Source: Marinimicrobium sp038419845
GTDB taxonomy: Bacteria; Pseudomonadota; Gammaproteobacteria; Pseudomonadales; Cellvibrionaceae
Direction of reading: 5' to 3'
Assembly: GCF_038419845.1 (NCBI RefSeq)
Contig: NZ_JBCAQT010000003.1
Coordinates: 124,001 to 188,000 of the forward strand
Length of the DNA: 64,000 bases
The position numbers and the translations under genes were made by a program. Under the pieces are notes generated by a model. It saw only the letters and a program-made list of their open reading frames with translations, was not told the DNA's origin and made no database searches. Shown here piece by piece: positions 43,438 to 51,092 of the stretch. Each line of letters begins with the position of its first letter. The first letter of the stretch is position 1.

Positions 43438-43533
43438 TTGGGGCGGACTGTTTCAAGACCGTCAACCGCGGGACTAGTGTTGACGAGTTACAGGGATGTA
43501 CTCGCCACGTGTCTTGAAACAGTCCACCCCAAA
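43437..43533. repeat. palindromic element B2
   Basis: Arms 43437-43458 and 43512-43533 pair at 21 of 22 positions around a 53-base core (43459-43511). The core holds hairpins GTCAAC/GTTGAC (loop CGCGGGACTAGT) and CGAGT/ACTCG (loop TACAGGGATGT). A 43-base part is identical, inverted, to B3. Confidence 0.87.
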
Positions 43534-43604
43534 GCGGGCCGGACGTGAAGCCGCCCATCGAGTGTCTTCCCAAACCAAAAGTTCAAGTAACCTCAAAACC
43601 CGAA

Positions 43605-44096
43605 CTACCCAAGCTGCTTAAGCAACAACTCCTTTGCCTCATTGACCTTGGCCGCCAGATAATCATTACCGCCCCGGTCCGGATGCAGCTTCTGCATCAG
43701 CCGGCGGTGTGCGGCGATCACCTCCTCGCGGGTGACCTCCGACTCCACCCCTTTCAGGCCCAGCGTATCCATCGCCTCGCGTGCCGTCATCTGACCGCTG
43801 GGCGGACTGCCCGGCGGGGGTTGTTGCTGCGTCTTGGCTTTATGCTGCCTCCAGAGCGGAAACAACTGAAACCCCAGCGCCAATATCGTTTTGGCCAGCG
43901 GGAAAAGCGCACCGATGACCGCGAAAATCCAGTGCACGCGGCCCGTGGCCACCATCAACACCAGCAGCAAACCGCCGCCCCAGAGCGCACAGCGCCATAG
44001 CAACTTGCGCTGTTTCTCCGGAGGAAGGCGCCGGATATAAGCCAATCCGGCCCAGGCCCCGATCATGACAATCAGGGCGATTAGCAATCGAATCAT
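43605..44096 (-). CDS. membrane-anchored DnaJ-domain protein
   Basis: The 163-residue protein has two or three hydrophobic segments (MIRLLIALIVMIGAWAGLAY; WRCALWGGGLLLVLMVA; and a third near 65-85), a short Gln/Pro-rich linker and a C-terminal J domain of about 60 residues. The J domain has the HPD motif intact in MQKLHPDRGGNDYLAAKVNEAKELL. The layout recalls TIM14/Pam18-type anchored J proteins, which recruit Hsp70 to the membrane. The ATG at 44096 fits the first helix; the frame is open to 44144. A TATAAT on the minus strand (44148-44143) may be its -10, although it would fall close to the start. Confidence 0.88.
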   Translation of the reverse strand: MIRLLIALIVMIGAWAGLAYIRRLPPEKQRKLLWRCALWGGGLLLVLMVATGRVHWIFAVIGALFPLAKTILALGFQLFPLWRQHKAKTQQQPPPGSPPSGQMTAREAMDTLGLKGVESEVTREEVIAAHRRLMQKLHPDRGGNDYLAAKVNEAKELLLKQLG

Positions 44097-44182
44097 AGAG
44101 GACTCATCTAGCGAAATACCTGGCGACGTATACAATGGGCGCATTATAACGGCTCACCGCTCACAGAAGACAGGGTAAACCC

Positions 44183-44722
44183 ATGAAACAGATACGACAC
44201 GCCTGGCTCATCGCATTGACGGCCCTCATGCTCTCCGCCTGCTCCAACACCGAACTACCGGAAGGCATCGAGCCGGTGGAGGGTTTTGAGTTGCCGCGCT
44301 ATCTGGGCAAGTGGTATGAAATCGCCCGGCTGGACCACTCATTTGAGCGTGGCCTGGAACGAGTCACCGCCGAGTATCAGATGCGCAATGACGGCGGCGT
44401 GCGGGTGATCAACCGGGGCTACAATCCGGAAGAGGGCAGCTGGGAGCAGGCCGAGGGTAAGGCCTACTTTATTGACTCGCCCGACACCGGGCGTCTGAAA
44501 GTGTCATTCTTCGGGCCTTTTTACGGCGGGTACAACATCTTCGAGCTGGACGACAACTACGAGTATGCCATGGTGGCCGGGCCCGACCGCTCGTATCTGT
44601 GGATTCTGGCGCGCACTCCGACGTTGGATGATGAGCTTCAGGCGCGTCTGGTGGAGCGCGCCGACGCGTTGGGGTTTGATACCGACGCGCTCATTTTCCC
44701 CGAACCGGCTGAGACGGAGTGA
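44183..44722 (+). CDS. blc: outer-membrane lipocalin (Blc family)
   Basis: The 179-residue bacterial lipocalin has a lipoprotein signal (IALTALMLSAC, Cys20) and the lipocalin motif LGKWYEIARLDHSFERGL, followed by VINRGYNPEEGSWEQAEGKA, LKVSFFGPFYGGYNI and YLWILARTP, all typical of Blc. E. coli Blc binds lysophospholipids and helps envelope maintenance under stress. It is divergent from the DnaJ-like gene. The stop is followed immediately by a half-arm of element D. Confidence 0.94.
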   Translation: MKQIRHAWLIALTALMLSACSNTELPEGIEPVEGFELPRYLGKWYEIARLDHSFERGLERVTAEYQMRNDGGVRVINRGYNPEEGSWEQAEGKAYFIDSPDTGRLKVSFFGPFYGGYNIFELDDNYEYAMVAGPDRSYLWILARTPTLDDELQARLVERADALGFDTDALIFPEPAETE

Positions 44723-44723
44723 G

Positions 44724-44739
44724 TAGTGGGCCGCGCGGC
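44724..44739. repeat. solo half-arm of palindrome D
   Basis: TAGTGGGCCGCGCGGC matches 15 of 16 bases of the outer end of element D (42072-42087). It begins directly after the blc stop codon. No inverted partner is nearby. Confidence 0.45.
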
Positions 44740-44792
44740 GCACCATCAGGTATAATCCGCGCCTCATTGGACTGTATTGAATTGAGGTCATT

Positions 44793-45857
44793 ATGCAAGA
44801 AGCCGGGGCCCCGTCGCCCGAAGTGCGACTGCCCGCCGAGTGGGAACCCCAGGACGCGATACTTCTGACCTGGCCCCATCGCGACAGCGATTGGGCGCCA
44901 CTGCTGGAGGAAGTGACCCAGCTGTACGAAGGGCTGGTGACGGTCATTGCCGACTATGCCGATCTGATCATCGCCGTTCCCGAAGCGGAGCTCGACGTTA
45001 TCGCCGAGCGGCTTGAGGCCATGTCGGTTCCCATGGAATTTGTGCATCTGCGGCCGGCCCCCAGCAACGATACCTGGGCACGGGATCACGGACCCATTAC
45101 CGTCCTGGAAAATGGTCAGGTCAAGTTGCTCGATTTCCAGTTCAACGGCTGGGGCAACAAATTCGAGCACGAACATGACAATGCTCTGACCGGAATTCTG
45201 CACCGGGACGGGGCCTTTCCCGAAGTGCCTGTGGAGCGGCAGGACTGGGTGCTCGAGGGCGGCTCCATTGAAGTGGATGGGCGGGGCACGCTGCTGACCA
45301 CGGAAGCCTGCCTGCTCAACCCCAATCGCAATCCCGACCTGAGCCGGGAAGAGATTGAACATCGCCTGCAGCAGGCCTTGGGCGTGCGCAAGGTCAACTG
45401 GCTCAAGCACGGGCACCTTGTCGGCGACGATACCGACAGCCATATCGACACCCTGGCCCGGCTCTGCCCCAATAATGTCATTGCCTATGTGCAGTGCGAC
45501 GATCCCGAGGACGAGCACTTTGCGGAGCTCAGAGCCATGGCTCTGGAGCTCGCCGAAATGACCGACGCCGAGGGTCGTCCCTATACTCTCGTGCCTTTAC
45601 CCTGGCCTGGCCCCGTGCTCAATGATGAGGACGAACGCCTGCCCGCGACCTACGCCAATTTTCTGGTGGTCAATCAGGCTGTGTTGGTTCCCCAGTACGA
45701 CTGCCCCAGTGACGAAGTGGCGCTGGAGCAGATCACCCAGGCCTTTCCCGGCTACCATATTTTCGGCATTCCCTGTTCCGTGTTGATCGAGCAGGGGGGC
45801 AGCTTGCATTGCATCACCATGCAACTACCGGAAGGAGTGCTTTATGACCCAGCTTAA
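44793..45857 (+). CDS. aguA: agmatine deiminase
   Basis: AguA hydrolyses agmatine to N-carbamoylputrescine and ammonia, in the arginine decarboxylase route to putrescine. The 354-residue enzyme has the guanidino-modifying propeller with WARDHGP (Asp of substrate binding), GGSIEVDGRGTLLTTEACLLNPNRNP, LKHGHLVGDDTDSHID (catalytic His) and the nucleophile Cys340 in GGSLHCITMQ. A TATAAT (44751-44756) precedes the ATG at 44793 by some 40 bases. The stop overlaps the start of aguB by 14 bases, so the two are coupled. Confidence 0.95.
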   Translation: MQEAGAPSPEVRLPAEWEPQDAILLTWPHRDSDWAPLLEEVTQLYEGLVTVIADYADLIIAVPEAELDVIAERLEAMSVPMEFVHLRPAPSNDTWARDHGPITVLENGQVKLLDFQFNGWGNKFEHEHDNALTGILHRDGAFPEVPVERQDWVLEGGSIEVDGRGTLLTTEACLLNPNRNPDLSREEIEHRLQQALGVRKVNWLKHGHLVGDDTDSHIDTLARLCPNNVIAYVQCDDPEDEHFAELRAMALELAEMTDAEGRPYTLVPLPWPGPVLNDEDERLPATYANFLVVNQAVLVPQYDCPSDEVALEQITQAFPGYHIFGIPCSVLIEQGGSLHCITMQLPEGVLYDPA

Positions 45858-46725
45858 GGTTGGAATGATTCAACACGCCTGCAGCGAGGACCTGGCGTCC
45901 AACCTGGAGACCACCATCAATGGCATCCGGGCGGCGGCCGGGCAGGGCGCCCAGCTGATTGTGCTGCAGGAATTGCACCGGGGCCTGTACTTCTGTCAGC
46001 AGGAATCGGTCGATGCCTTCGATCTGGCCGAGCCGATTCCCGGCCCGAGCACCGAGGCGCTGGGAGCGCTCGCGCGCGAGCTGGATGTGGTGATCGTCTC
46101 CTCTCTGTTTGAGCGTCGGGCGGCCGGCCTGTATCACAACACGGCGGTGGTTCTGGAGCGCGATGGCCGCATTGCCGGAAAGTACCGAAAAATGCACATA
46201 CCGGACGATCCCGGGTTTTATGAAAAGTTTTACTTCACGCCTGGTGACCTGGGTTTTGAACCGATCCAGACCTCGGTGGGTAAGCTCGGTGTACTGGTGT
46301 GCTGGGATCAGTGGTTCCCCGAAGCGGCCCGGTTGATGGCCATGGCCGGCGCCGAGCTGTTGATCTACCCCACGGCCATCGGCTGGAGTCGGGAAGACGA
46401 CCCGGACGAGCAGGAGCGTCAGCGCCAGGCCTGGATTACCATTCAGCGCTCGCACGCCGTTGCCAATGGTCTGCCGGTGATCAGCGTCAACCGTATCGGT
46501 CACGAATCAGACCCGGGCGGTGGTGAGGGCATCGACTTCTGGGGCACCAGTTTTGCGGCCGGGCCCCAGGGCGAGTTTCTCTATTGCGCCTCCACCGACG
46601 AGGCGGACAATGCGGTCGTCACCCTGGATCTGGCGCGCAGTGAAAATGTCCGGCGAATCTGGCCTTATCTGCGCGATCGCCGTGTGGATCACTACGGGGA
46701 CCTGCTAAAACTTTACCGGGATTGA
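45844..46725 (+). CDS. aguB: N-carbamoylputrescine amidase
   Basis: AguB releases putrescine, CO2 and ammonia from the AguA product. The 293-residue nitrilase-family enzyme has the full triad: Glu43 (LQELHRG), Lys116 (YRKMHIP) and Cys153 (LVCWDQWFPEAARL). The family fingerprint PDDPGFYEKFYFTPGD is present. It is expressed with aguA, with which it completes putrescine formation from agmatine. Confidence 0.96.
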   Translation: MTQLKVGMIQHACSEDLASNLETTINGIRAAAGQGAQLIVLQELHRGLYFCQQESVDAFDLAEPIPGPSTEALGALARELDVVIVSSLFERRAAGLYHNTAVVLERDGRIAGKYRKMHIPDDPGFYEKFYFTPGDLGFEPIQTSVGKLGVLVCWDQWFPEAARLMAMAGAELLIYPTAIGWSREDDPDEQERQRQAWITIQRSHAVANGLPVISVNRIGHESDPGGGEGIDFWGTSFAAGPQGEFLYCASTDEADNAVVTLDLARSENVRRIWPYLRDRRVDHYGDLLKLYRD

Positions 46726-46808
46726 CGGAAGCCAACGGTCGGGATGAAACACCCACCATCCGTTGATGAATCTTAATCCGCAAACATGAACATCAGGAGC
46801 ACCTTTGT

Positions 46809-47282
46809 ATGGCGTTTCCCAAGATCGGCAACCTTGCCCCGGATTTCACGCTGACCAACCAGGACGGCGAAGCCGTCAGTCTGAAAGACTTCCGCGGTAA
46901 GCAAAATGTCGTATTATATTTTTATCCTAAGGCTTCGACGCCAGGGTGCACGACTCAGGCGTGCGGCTTGCGCGATGCCCAGAAGGAACTCGCCAGTCTC
47001 GATACGGTCATATTGGGTGTAAGCCCGGACAAGGAAGCGGCGCTGCGCAAGTTCATCGACAAGCAGGGGCTCAATTTCGATCTCCTGTCCGATCCGGATC
47101 ATGCCGTGGCCGAAAAATATGGTGCCTGGGGCCTGAAGCAGTTCATGGGCCGGGAGTTTATGGGAATCCTGCGCACCTCCTTCCTGATTGATAAGGAGGG
47201 TCGTCTTCAGCACATCCTGGACAAGGTCAAAACCAAGACCCACGATGAGCGTGTGCTGGCTTATGTTCAGGCGCACTTTTAG
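46809..47282 (+). CDS. bcp: thioredoxin-dependent peroxiredoxin (Bcp/PrxQ)
   Basis: The 157-residue atypical 2-Cys peroxiredoxin reduces H2O2 and organic peroxides. The peroxidatic Cys47 and resolving Cys52 lie in PKASTPGCTTQACGLRD, the PrxQ spacing of five. DFTLTNQDGE and the C-terminal RTSFLIDKEGRL fit E. coli Bcp, as does the length. AGGAG is placed 9 bases before the ATG. It stands alone, 83 bases after aguB. Confidence 0.95.
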   Translation: MAFPKIGNLAPDFTLTNQDGEAVSLKDFRGKQNVVLYFYPKASTPGCTTQACGLRDAQKELASLDTVILGVSPDKEAALRKFIDKQGLNFDLLSDPDHAVAEKYGAWGLKQFMGREFMGILRTSFLIDKEGRLQHILDKVKTKTHDERVLAYVQAHF

Positions 47283-47334
47283 TCAGTGACCGCGGAGACA
47301 AACAGACCGTCGTTTGGCAAAAAGCGCCGGTAAA

Positions 47335-47447
47335 ATGTCGGTTTTGGATATAAGATCGGGTTTTTAATAGAAATGTGATCTTAGTCCGGGTTGCATGTCG
47401 GTTTTTTGATCCCGTTGGCGACATTTTTCCGTTGTTTGTCCTATACT
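47335..47447 (+). promoter_or_regulatory. paired ATGTCGGTTTT sites and -10 box upstream of the AraC-type gene
   Basis: ATGTCGGTTTT occurs at 47335-47345 and again at 47395-47405, exactly 60 bases apart. A TATACT at 47442-47447 could be a -10 box, but no -35 at proper distance is clear. The sites may bind a regulator of the leader and the gene downstream. Confidence 0.35.
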
Positions 47448-47497
47448 ACGGGTGTTCTCATTGGTAGCCGGTGGTGTGTTCAGTAGGAGCCTCCAGA

Positions 47498-47629
47498 GTG
47501 GTCCGGCCAGTGGTTAGTCGGATCAGTTCAGTCAGTCTGCGCGCAGCGGTGATTTTCCTGGCGTTCTGGCTATCGGGGGGAGCAAGTTCGGTTTCTGGCG
47601 GTTCGGTCATCGCGGGAATCGAGACCTAA
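47498..47629 (+). CDS. possible small ORF (43 residues) with signal-like helix
   Basis: A GTG at 47498 has AGGAG about 9 bases upstream and opens a frame of 43 codons to the TAA at 47627. The middle is hydrophobic (AAVIFLAFWLSGGASS) after a short basic start, as in a signal peptide or small membrane protein. It has no recognised relative. It lies after a possible -10 box (47442-47447) and 46 bases before the AraC-type gene. It may instead be untranslated leader. Confidence 0.3.
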   Translation: MVRPVVSRISSVSLRAAVIFLAFWLSGGASSVSGGSVIAGIET

Positions 47630-47675
47630 CTAAATCAATTAATGCCCAGAGTTTTTGGCAGAAGGAGAGGCCTGT

Positions 47676-48119
47676 ATGATTCAGCTACAGCGTATAGATG
47701 ATCGAGTCAGTGAAGGACCCGTCCGGTCCTTTGCAACCCCCGGAGTTCGGTCTTACCATGAATATCTGGAATTGGCGAAAATTCCTCCTGCAGAGGGGGT
47801 GGCCGCCAAGGTACTGGATGTTCTTCATCGGCGCGTCGGGCAGGATCCGCTGGCGATAGATTACATCGCCGAAGACCTGGACCTGTCCAAGCGCACTTTG
47901 CAGCGTCGATTGCAGCAGCAGGGCGAGAACTTTGCCCAACTGCGTGACAGTCTTCGGTTCAATTACGCTATCAGGTTTCTGATAGATCAACATATGAGTG
48001 TCGATGCGGTATCCAAATCACTGGATTTTTCTGATCGAACCAGTTTCACCAACGCTTTCAAGCGTTGGACGGGACTGTCCCCCAGCGTTTTCCGCAAGCT
48101 GTTCCGCGATTACGTCTAG
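47676..48119 (+). CDS. AraC-type helix-turn-helix regulator, DNA-binding domain only
   Basis: The 147-residue protein contains essentially only the two AraC helix-turn-helix units: DPLAIDYIAEDLDLSKRTLQRRLQQQGENFAQLRD and SVDAVSKSLDFSDRTSFTNAFKRWTGLSPSVFRK (by position about 66-100 and 115-148). A short N-terminal stretch has no sensor domain, so ligand control is unlikely. The ATG at 47676 follows GAAGGAGAGG; an upstream in-frame TTG at 47655 is less likely. Transcription ends at a strong hairpin just after the stop. The targets are unknown. Confidence 0.87.
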   Translation: MIQLQRIDDRVSEGPVRSFATPGVRSYHEYLELAKIPPAEGVAAKVLDVLHRRVGQDPLAIDYIAEDLDLSKRTLQRRLQQQGENFAQLRDSLRFNYAIRFLIDQHMSVDAVSKSLDFSDRTSFTNAFKRWTGLSPSVFRKLFRDYV

Positions 48120-48136
48120 CTGACGGTTCCCCCTGT

Positions 48137-48168
48137 CCCCGGTCGAGCGCCAGCCGACCGGGGTTTTT
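48137..48168 (+). terminator. intrinsic terminator of the AraC-type gene
   Basis: CCCCGGTCG (48137-48145) and CGACCGGGG (48155-48163) form a 9-bp stem with a 9-base loop, followed by TTTTT. It lies 18 bases after the stop codon. Confidence 0.9.
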
Positions 48169-48256
48169 ACTGTAAGCCCCTCCCGGTAATTGCCTGCCCC
48201 GGCCAAACAAGGTAGAGTTAGCCCTTTTTCAGACTCAGACGAAAGAGGCTTGTTAC

Positions 48257-48586
48257 ATGGATTTCTTTATTCCCGCCGCTATGGCTCAAGATGCCGCTGC
48301 TCCCCAGGGTAACCCGATTGTCACGATACTGATGTTTGTCGGGCTGTTCGCTTTTATGTACCTGTTCATCATCCGCCCGCAGCGCAAGCGTCAGAAAGAG
48401 CACCAGAACCTGGTGGCGTCGCTGAGCAAGGGTGACGAAGTGGTCATGACCAGTGGTCTGCTGGGTAAAATCACCAAAGTGGACGACAACTACGTGGTGC
48501 TGGAAACCGGCGAGAACATTGAACAGAAGTTCCAGAAGGTCGCTGTTCACGCTGTGCTGCCCAAGGGCACCATCAAGTCGATCTAA
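48257..48586 (+). CDS. yajC: Sec translocon accessory subunit YajC
   Basis: YajC is the small single-pass partner of SecD-SecF in protein export. The 109-residue protein has a short periplasmic start (MDFFIPAAMAQ), one transmembrane helix (about 21-40), RPQRKRQKEHQ at the membrane border, and the cytoplasmic KGDEVVMTSGLLGKITKVDDNYVVLE. All are standard. The unusual point is location: the gene is normally followed by secD and secF, but here a pyridoxal enzyme comes next and no secD is in the window. Confidence 0.94.
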   Translation: MDFFIPAAMAQDAAAPQGNPIVTILMFVGLFAFMYLFIIRPQRKRQKEHQNLVASLSKGDEVVMTSGLLGKITKVDDNYVVLETGENIEQKFQKVAVHAVLPKGTIKSI

Positions 48587-48656
48587 GGATCCTCTGGCCG
48601 GAGCGGGCCGATGTCCGCCCCGGCTGTTCTCGCCGTCACCCATTGCGGAGCCCGAG

Positions 48657-49655
48657 ATGACACTGCCTTTCCCTTCCAAACTGTCTCTGGCGCTCACTCC
48701 CACACCTCTGCAACCCCTTGACCGACTGTCGGCCGAGCTGGGTGGCCCGCGCCTCTGGGTCAAGCGCGATGATCTCACCCACTGTGCACTCACGGGCAAC
48801 AAGCTGCGCAAGCTGGAATTTGTGCTCGCCCGGGCCCGATCCGAAAATTACGATACCCTGATCACCTGTGGCGGTCTGCAGTCCAATCACTGTCGGGCGA
48901 CGGCCTTGCTGGGCGCGCAGCTGGGTTTCAAAACCGCGCTGGTATTGCGCGGCGATACCGGACCGATGACCGATGGCAACAGTCTGCTGGATTCACTTGC
49001 CGGGGCTCAAATCCGACGGTTCCCGCCCGCGCAATACCGGGCCGAGCTCGAGGATTTGTTGGAGCAGTGGGCCGAGGAGTTTCGCCAGGCGGGCCATAAG
49101 CCCTGGATCATCCCCACCGGCGCGAGCGATGGTCTGGGTATCTGGGGTTACATCGATGCCAGCCGCGAACTGGCCGATGACTATCGCCGCGAGGGTATCA
49201 GCCCCGAATGGGTCGTCAGCGCCACGGGTTCCGGCGGCACTCTGGGCGGCCTGGCTGTCGGGCATCAAAGTTATGCTCCCCGGACCGGGGTGATGGGAAT
49301 GGCGGTCTGCGACGATGCCGAAACCTTTCGTCTCAAGGTGCGGGCCGACCGCCAGGCTATGGTCAGCGATTGCGGGATCAGCCTTCCCGAGCCCTTTGCC
49401 GAGCCACTGATACTGGATGAGTACATCGGCCCGGGTTACGCTCGCGCCGGGCGCGAGGTATTCGCGACCATTGTCAGACTGGCCCGGCTTGAAGGGCTGG
49501 TGCTGGACCCGGTCTATACCGGCAAGGCCTTTCACGGCCTGATCCGGGAAATCGAGAAAGGCCGGTTTGATGGCTGCCGGGATCTGGTGTTTGTTCACAC
49601 GGGCGGTATCTTCGGACTCTTTCCCTATGGGGAACAACTGTTAAACGAATGTTGA
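48657..49655 (+). CDS. dcyD: D-cysteine desulfhydrase / ACC deaminase family PLP enzyme
   Basis: The 332-residue fold-type II PLP enzyme has the cofactor Lys49 in LTGNKLRKLEF, CGGLQSNHCRATA, the phosphate loop VVSATGSGGTLGG, and VYTGKAFHG. This is the DcyD/ACC-deaminase group, which breaks D-cysteine into pyruvate, sulfide and ammonia or opens aminocyclopropane carboxylate. DcyD is favoured as the broader family, but the two activities cannot be separated by eye. It starts 70 bases after yajC and precedes an amino-acid symporter gene, so the pair may use small D- or L-amino acids. Confidence 0.8.
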   Translation: MTLPFPSKLSLALTPTPLQPLDRLSAELGGPRLWVKRDDLTHCALTGNKLRKLEFVLARARSENYDTLITCGGLQSNHCRATALLGAQLGFKTALVLRGDTGPMTDGNSLLDSLAGAQIRRFPPAQYRAELEDLLEQWAEEFRQAGHKPWIIPTGASDGLGIWGYIDASRELADDYRREGISPEWVVSATGSGGTLGGLAVGHQSYAPRTGVMGMAVCDDAETFRLKVRADRQAMVSDCGISLPEPFAEPLILDEYIGPGYARAGREVFATIVRLARLEGLVLDPVYTGKAFHGLIREIEKGRFDGCRDLVFVHTGGIFGLFPYGEQLLNEC

Positions 49656-49689
49656 TGGGGCAATTTCTACGCTAACGAGGGCAGTGCGC

Positions 49690-51060
49690 ATGGAAACCAC
49701 AGTGATCGATCGTCTGGAGGCCTGGCTCGGTGCGGTCAGCGGCCTGGTCTGGGGTGAGTTCATGTTGGTCATGATCCTGGGGACCGGGTTGTTTCTGATG
49801 GTACGCCTGCGGGCCATGCCTCTGAGACGCATCGGAATGGCGTTTGGCCAGTTGGCCCGAGGGCGCCACTCCCGGGGAGAGGGGGATATCAGCTCCTTCA
49901 ATGCCCTGATGACCGCGCTTTCGGCCACGATCGGGACTGGCAACATTGTCGGCGTGGCGACAGCCATCGGTCTGGGTGGACCGGGTGCGCTCTTCTGGAT
50001 GTGGTGCAGCGCGCTGGTGGGTATGGCCACCAAATACGCCGAGGCGGTCTGCGCCGTGCACTACCGCGAGACCGACCACAATGGCCGCCATGTGGGCGGG
50101 CCTATGTATTACATCAAAAACGGCCTGGGCCAACGCTGGGTCTGGCTCGGTGGCCTGTTTGCGGTTTTTGGTGGGCTGGCCGGATTCGGCATCGGCAATA
50201 CCGTGCAGGCCAATTCCGTCGCCGATGCATTATCCGGGAGTTTCGGGGTGCATCCCCTGGTGACCAGTGCGGTCTTGATGGTGTTGGTCGGAGGCGTATT
50301 GATCGGCGGCATCAAGCGCCTGGCTGATGTGGCCGGTAAACTGGTGCCGCTGATGGCGTTGCTGTATCTGCTGACCGGTTTTTCGATTCTGGCACTGCAT
50401 CTGCCGGCGGTTCCCGCCGCGCTCGCCCTGGTGGTGGACTCGGCCTTTACCGGCACCGCCGCCACGGGAGGCTTCGCCGGTGCCAGTATCATGATGGCCA
50501 TTCAGTTCGGTGTCGCCCGCGGGGTGTTTTCCAATGAGGCCGGGCTGGGCAGTGCCCCTATCGCCCATGCCGCCGCCAAAACCAACAGCCCGGTGCGTCA
50601 GGGTCTGATCGCAATGTTGGGTACTTTTATCGACACCCTGGTGGTGTGTACCCTGACGGGTCTGGTGATTATCGTCACCGGCGCCTGGCAGGGCAGCGCG
50701 GAGGGGGCGGGGATGTCCCAGGCCGCATTTTCCGGCACCATTCCCTTCGGTGGTCAGCTGATCGCCATCTGTCTGTCGCTGTTTGCCTTTACCACCCTGT
50801 TGGCCTGGAGTTACTACGGCGAACGCTGCGCTCAATACCTGTTCGGTGAGCGGGTCGTCACGCCCTTCCGGATTCTCTGGGTGTTGGCCATTCCTCTGGG
50901 GGCCAATATGAGCCTGGGGTTGGTATGGATTGTCGCCGACATTCTCAATGGGCTCATGGCCATCCCCAACCTGATTGCACTGCTGGCGCTTTCCGGCGTG
51001 GTGGTCAGTCTGACCCGGGAGTATTTTGCCAATCGTAAAACCGAACCGCTGGGGCTCTGA
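49690..51060 (+). CDS. AGCS-family sodium:alanine/glycine symporter
   Basis: The 456-residue protein is a member of the alanine/glycine:cation symporter family, with about ten transmembrane helices. The signature is SATIGTGNIVGVATAIGLGGPGALFWMW (by position about 77-104), and VHYRETDHNGRHVGGPMYYI and RGVFSNEAGLGSAPIAHAAAKT also match. It imports alanine, glycine or a similar amino acid with sodium. I take the ATG at 49690; a GTG lies 6 bases upstream in frame. It is 34 bases downstream of the cysteine desulfhydrase-like gene, probably in the same transcript. Confidence 0.92.
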   Translation: METTVIDRLEAWLGAVSGLVWGEFMLVMILGTGLFLMVRLRAMPLRRIGMAFGQLARGRHSRGEGDISSFNALMTALSATIGTGNIVGVATAIGLGGPGALFWMWCSALVGMATKYAEAVCAVHYRETDHNGRHVGGPMYYIKNGLGQRWVWLGGLFAVFGGLAGFGIGNTVQANSVADALSGSFGVHPLVTSAVLMVLVGGVLIGGIKRLADVAGKLVPLMALLYLLTGFSILALHLPAVPAALALVVDSAFTGTAATGGFAGASIMMAIQFGVARGVFSNEAGLGSAPIAHAAAKTNSPVRQGLIAMLGTFIDTLVVCTLTGLVIIVTGAWQGSAEGAGMSQAAFSGTIPFGGQLIAICLSLFAFTTLLAWSYYGERCAQYLFGERVVTPFRILWVLAIPLGANMSLGLVWIVADILNGLMAIPNLIALLALSGVVVSLTREYFANRKTEPLGL

Positions 51061-51092
51061 GCGAACGCCGGTGGCCCGAAGATCAGAAGAGG

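Larger units (their letters stand above)
43191..43547. repeat. composite palindrome array A2-C1-B2 with 15-bp terminal inverted repeats
   Basis: CACGTCCGGCCCGCT (43191-43205) and its exact complement (43533-43547) bracket the three adjacent palindromes A2, C1 and B2. The array fills the space between the convergent cmoM and DnaJ-like genes. CCGGAC also lies just outside B1 and B3, so these ends may be part of the mobile or processed unit. Confidence 0.75.

Noticed and set aside
42072..43547. Insertion sequence or phage attachment site
   Set aside because: No transposase, integrase or tRNA target is present; inverted repeats enclose only non-coding hairpins.
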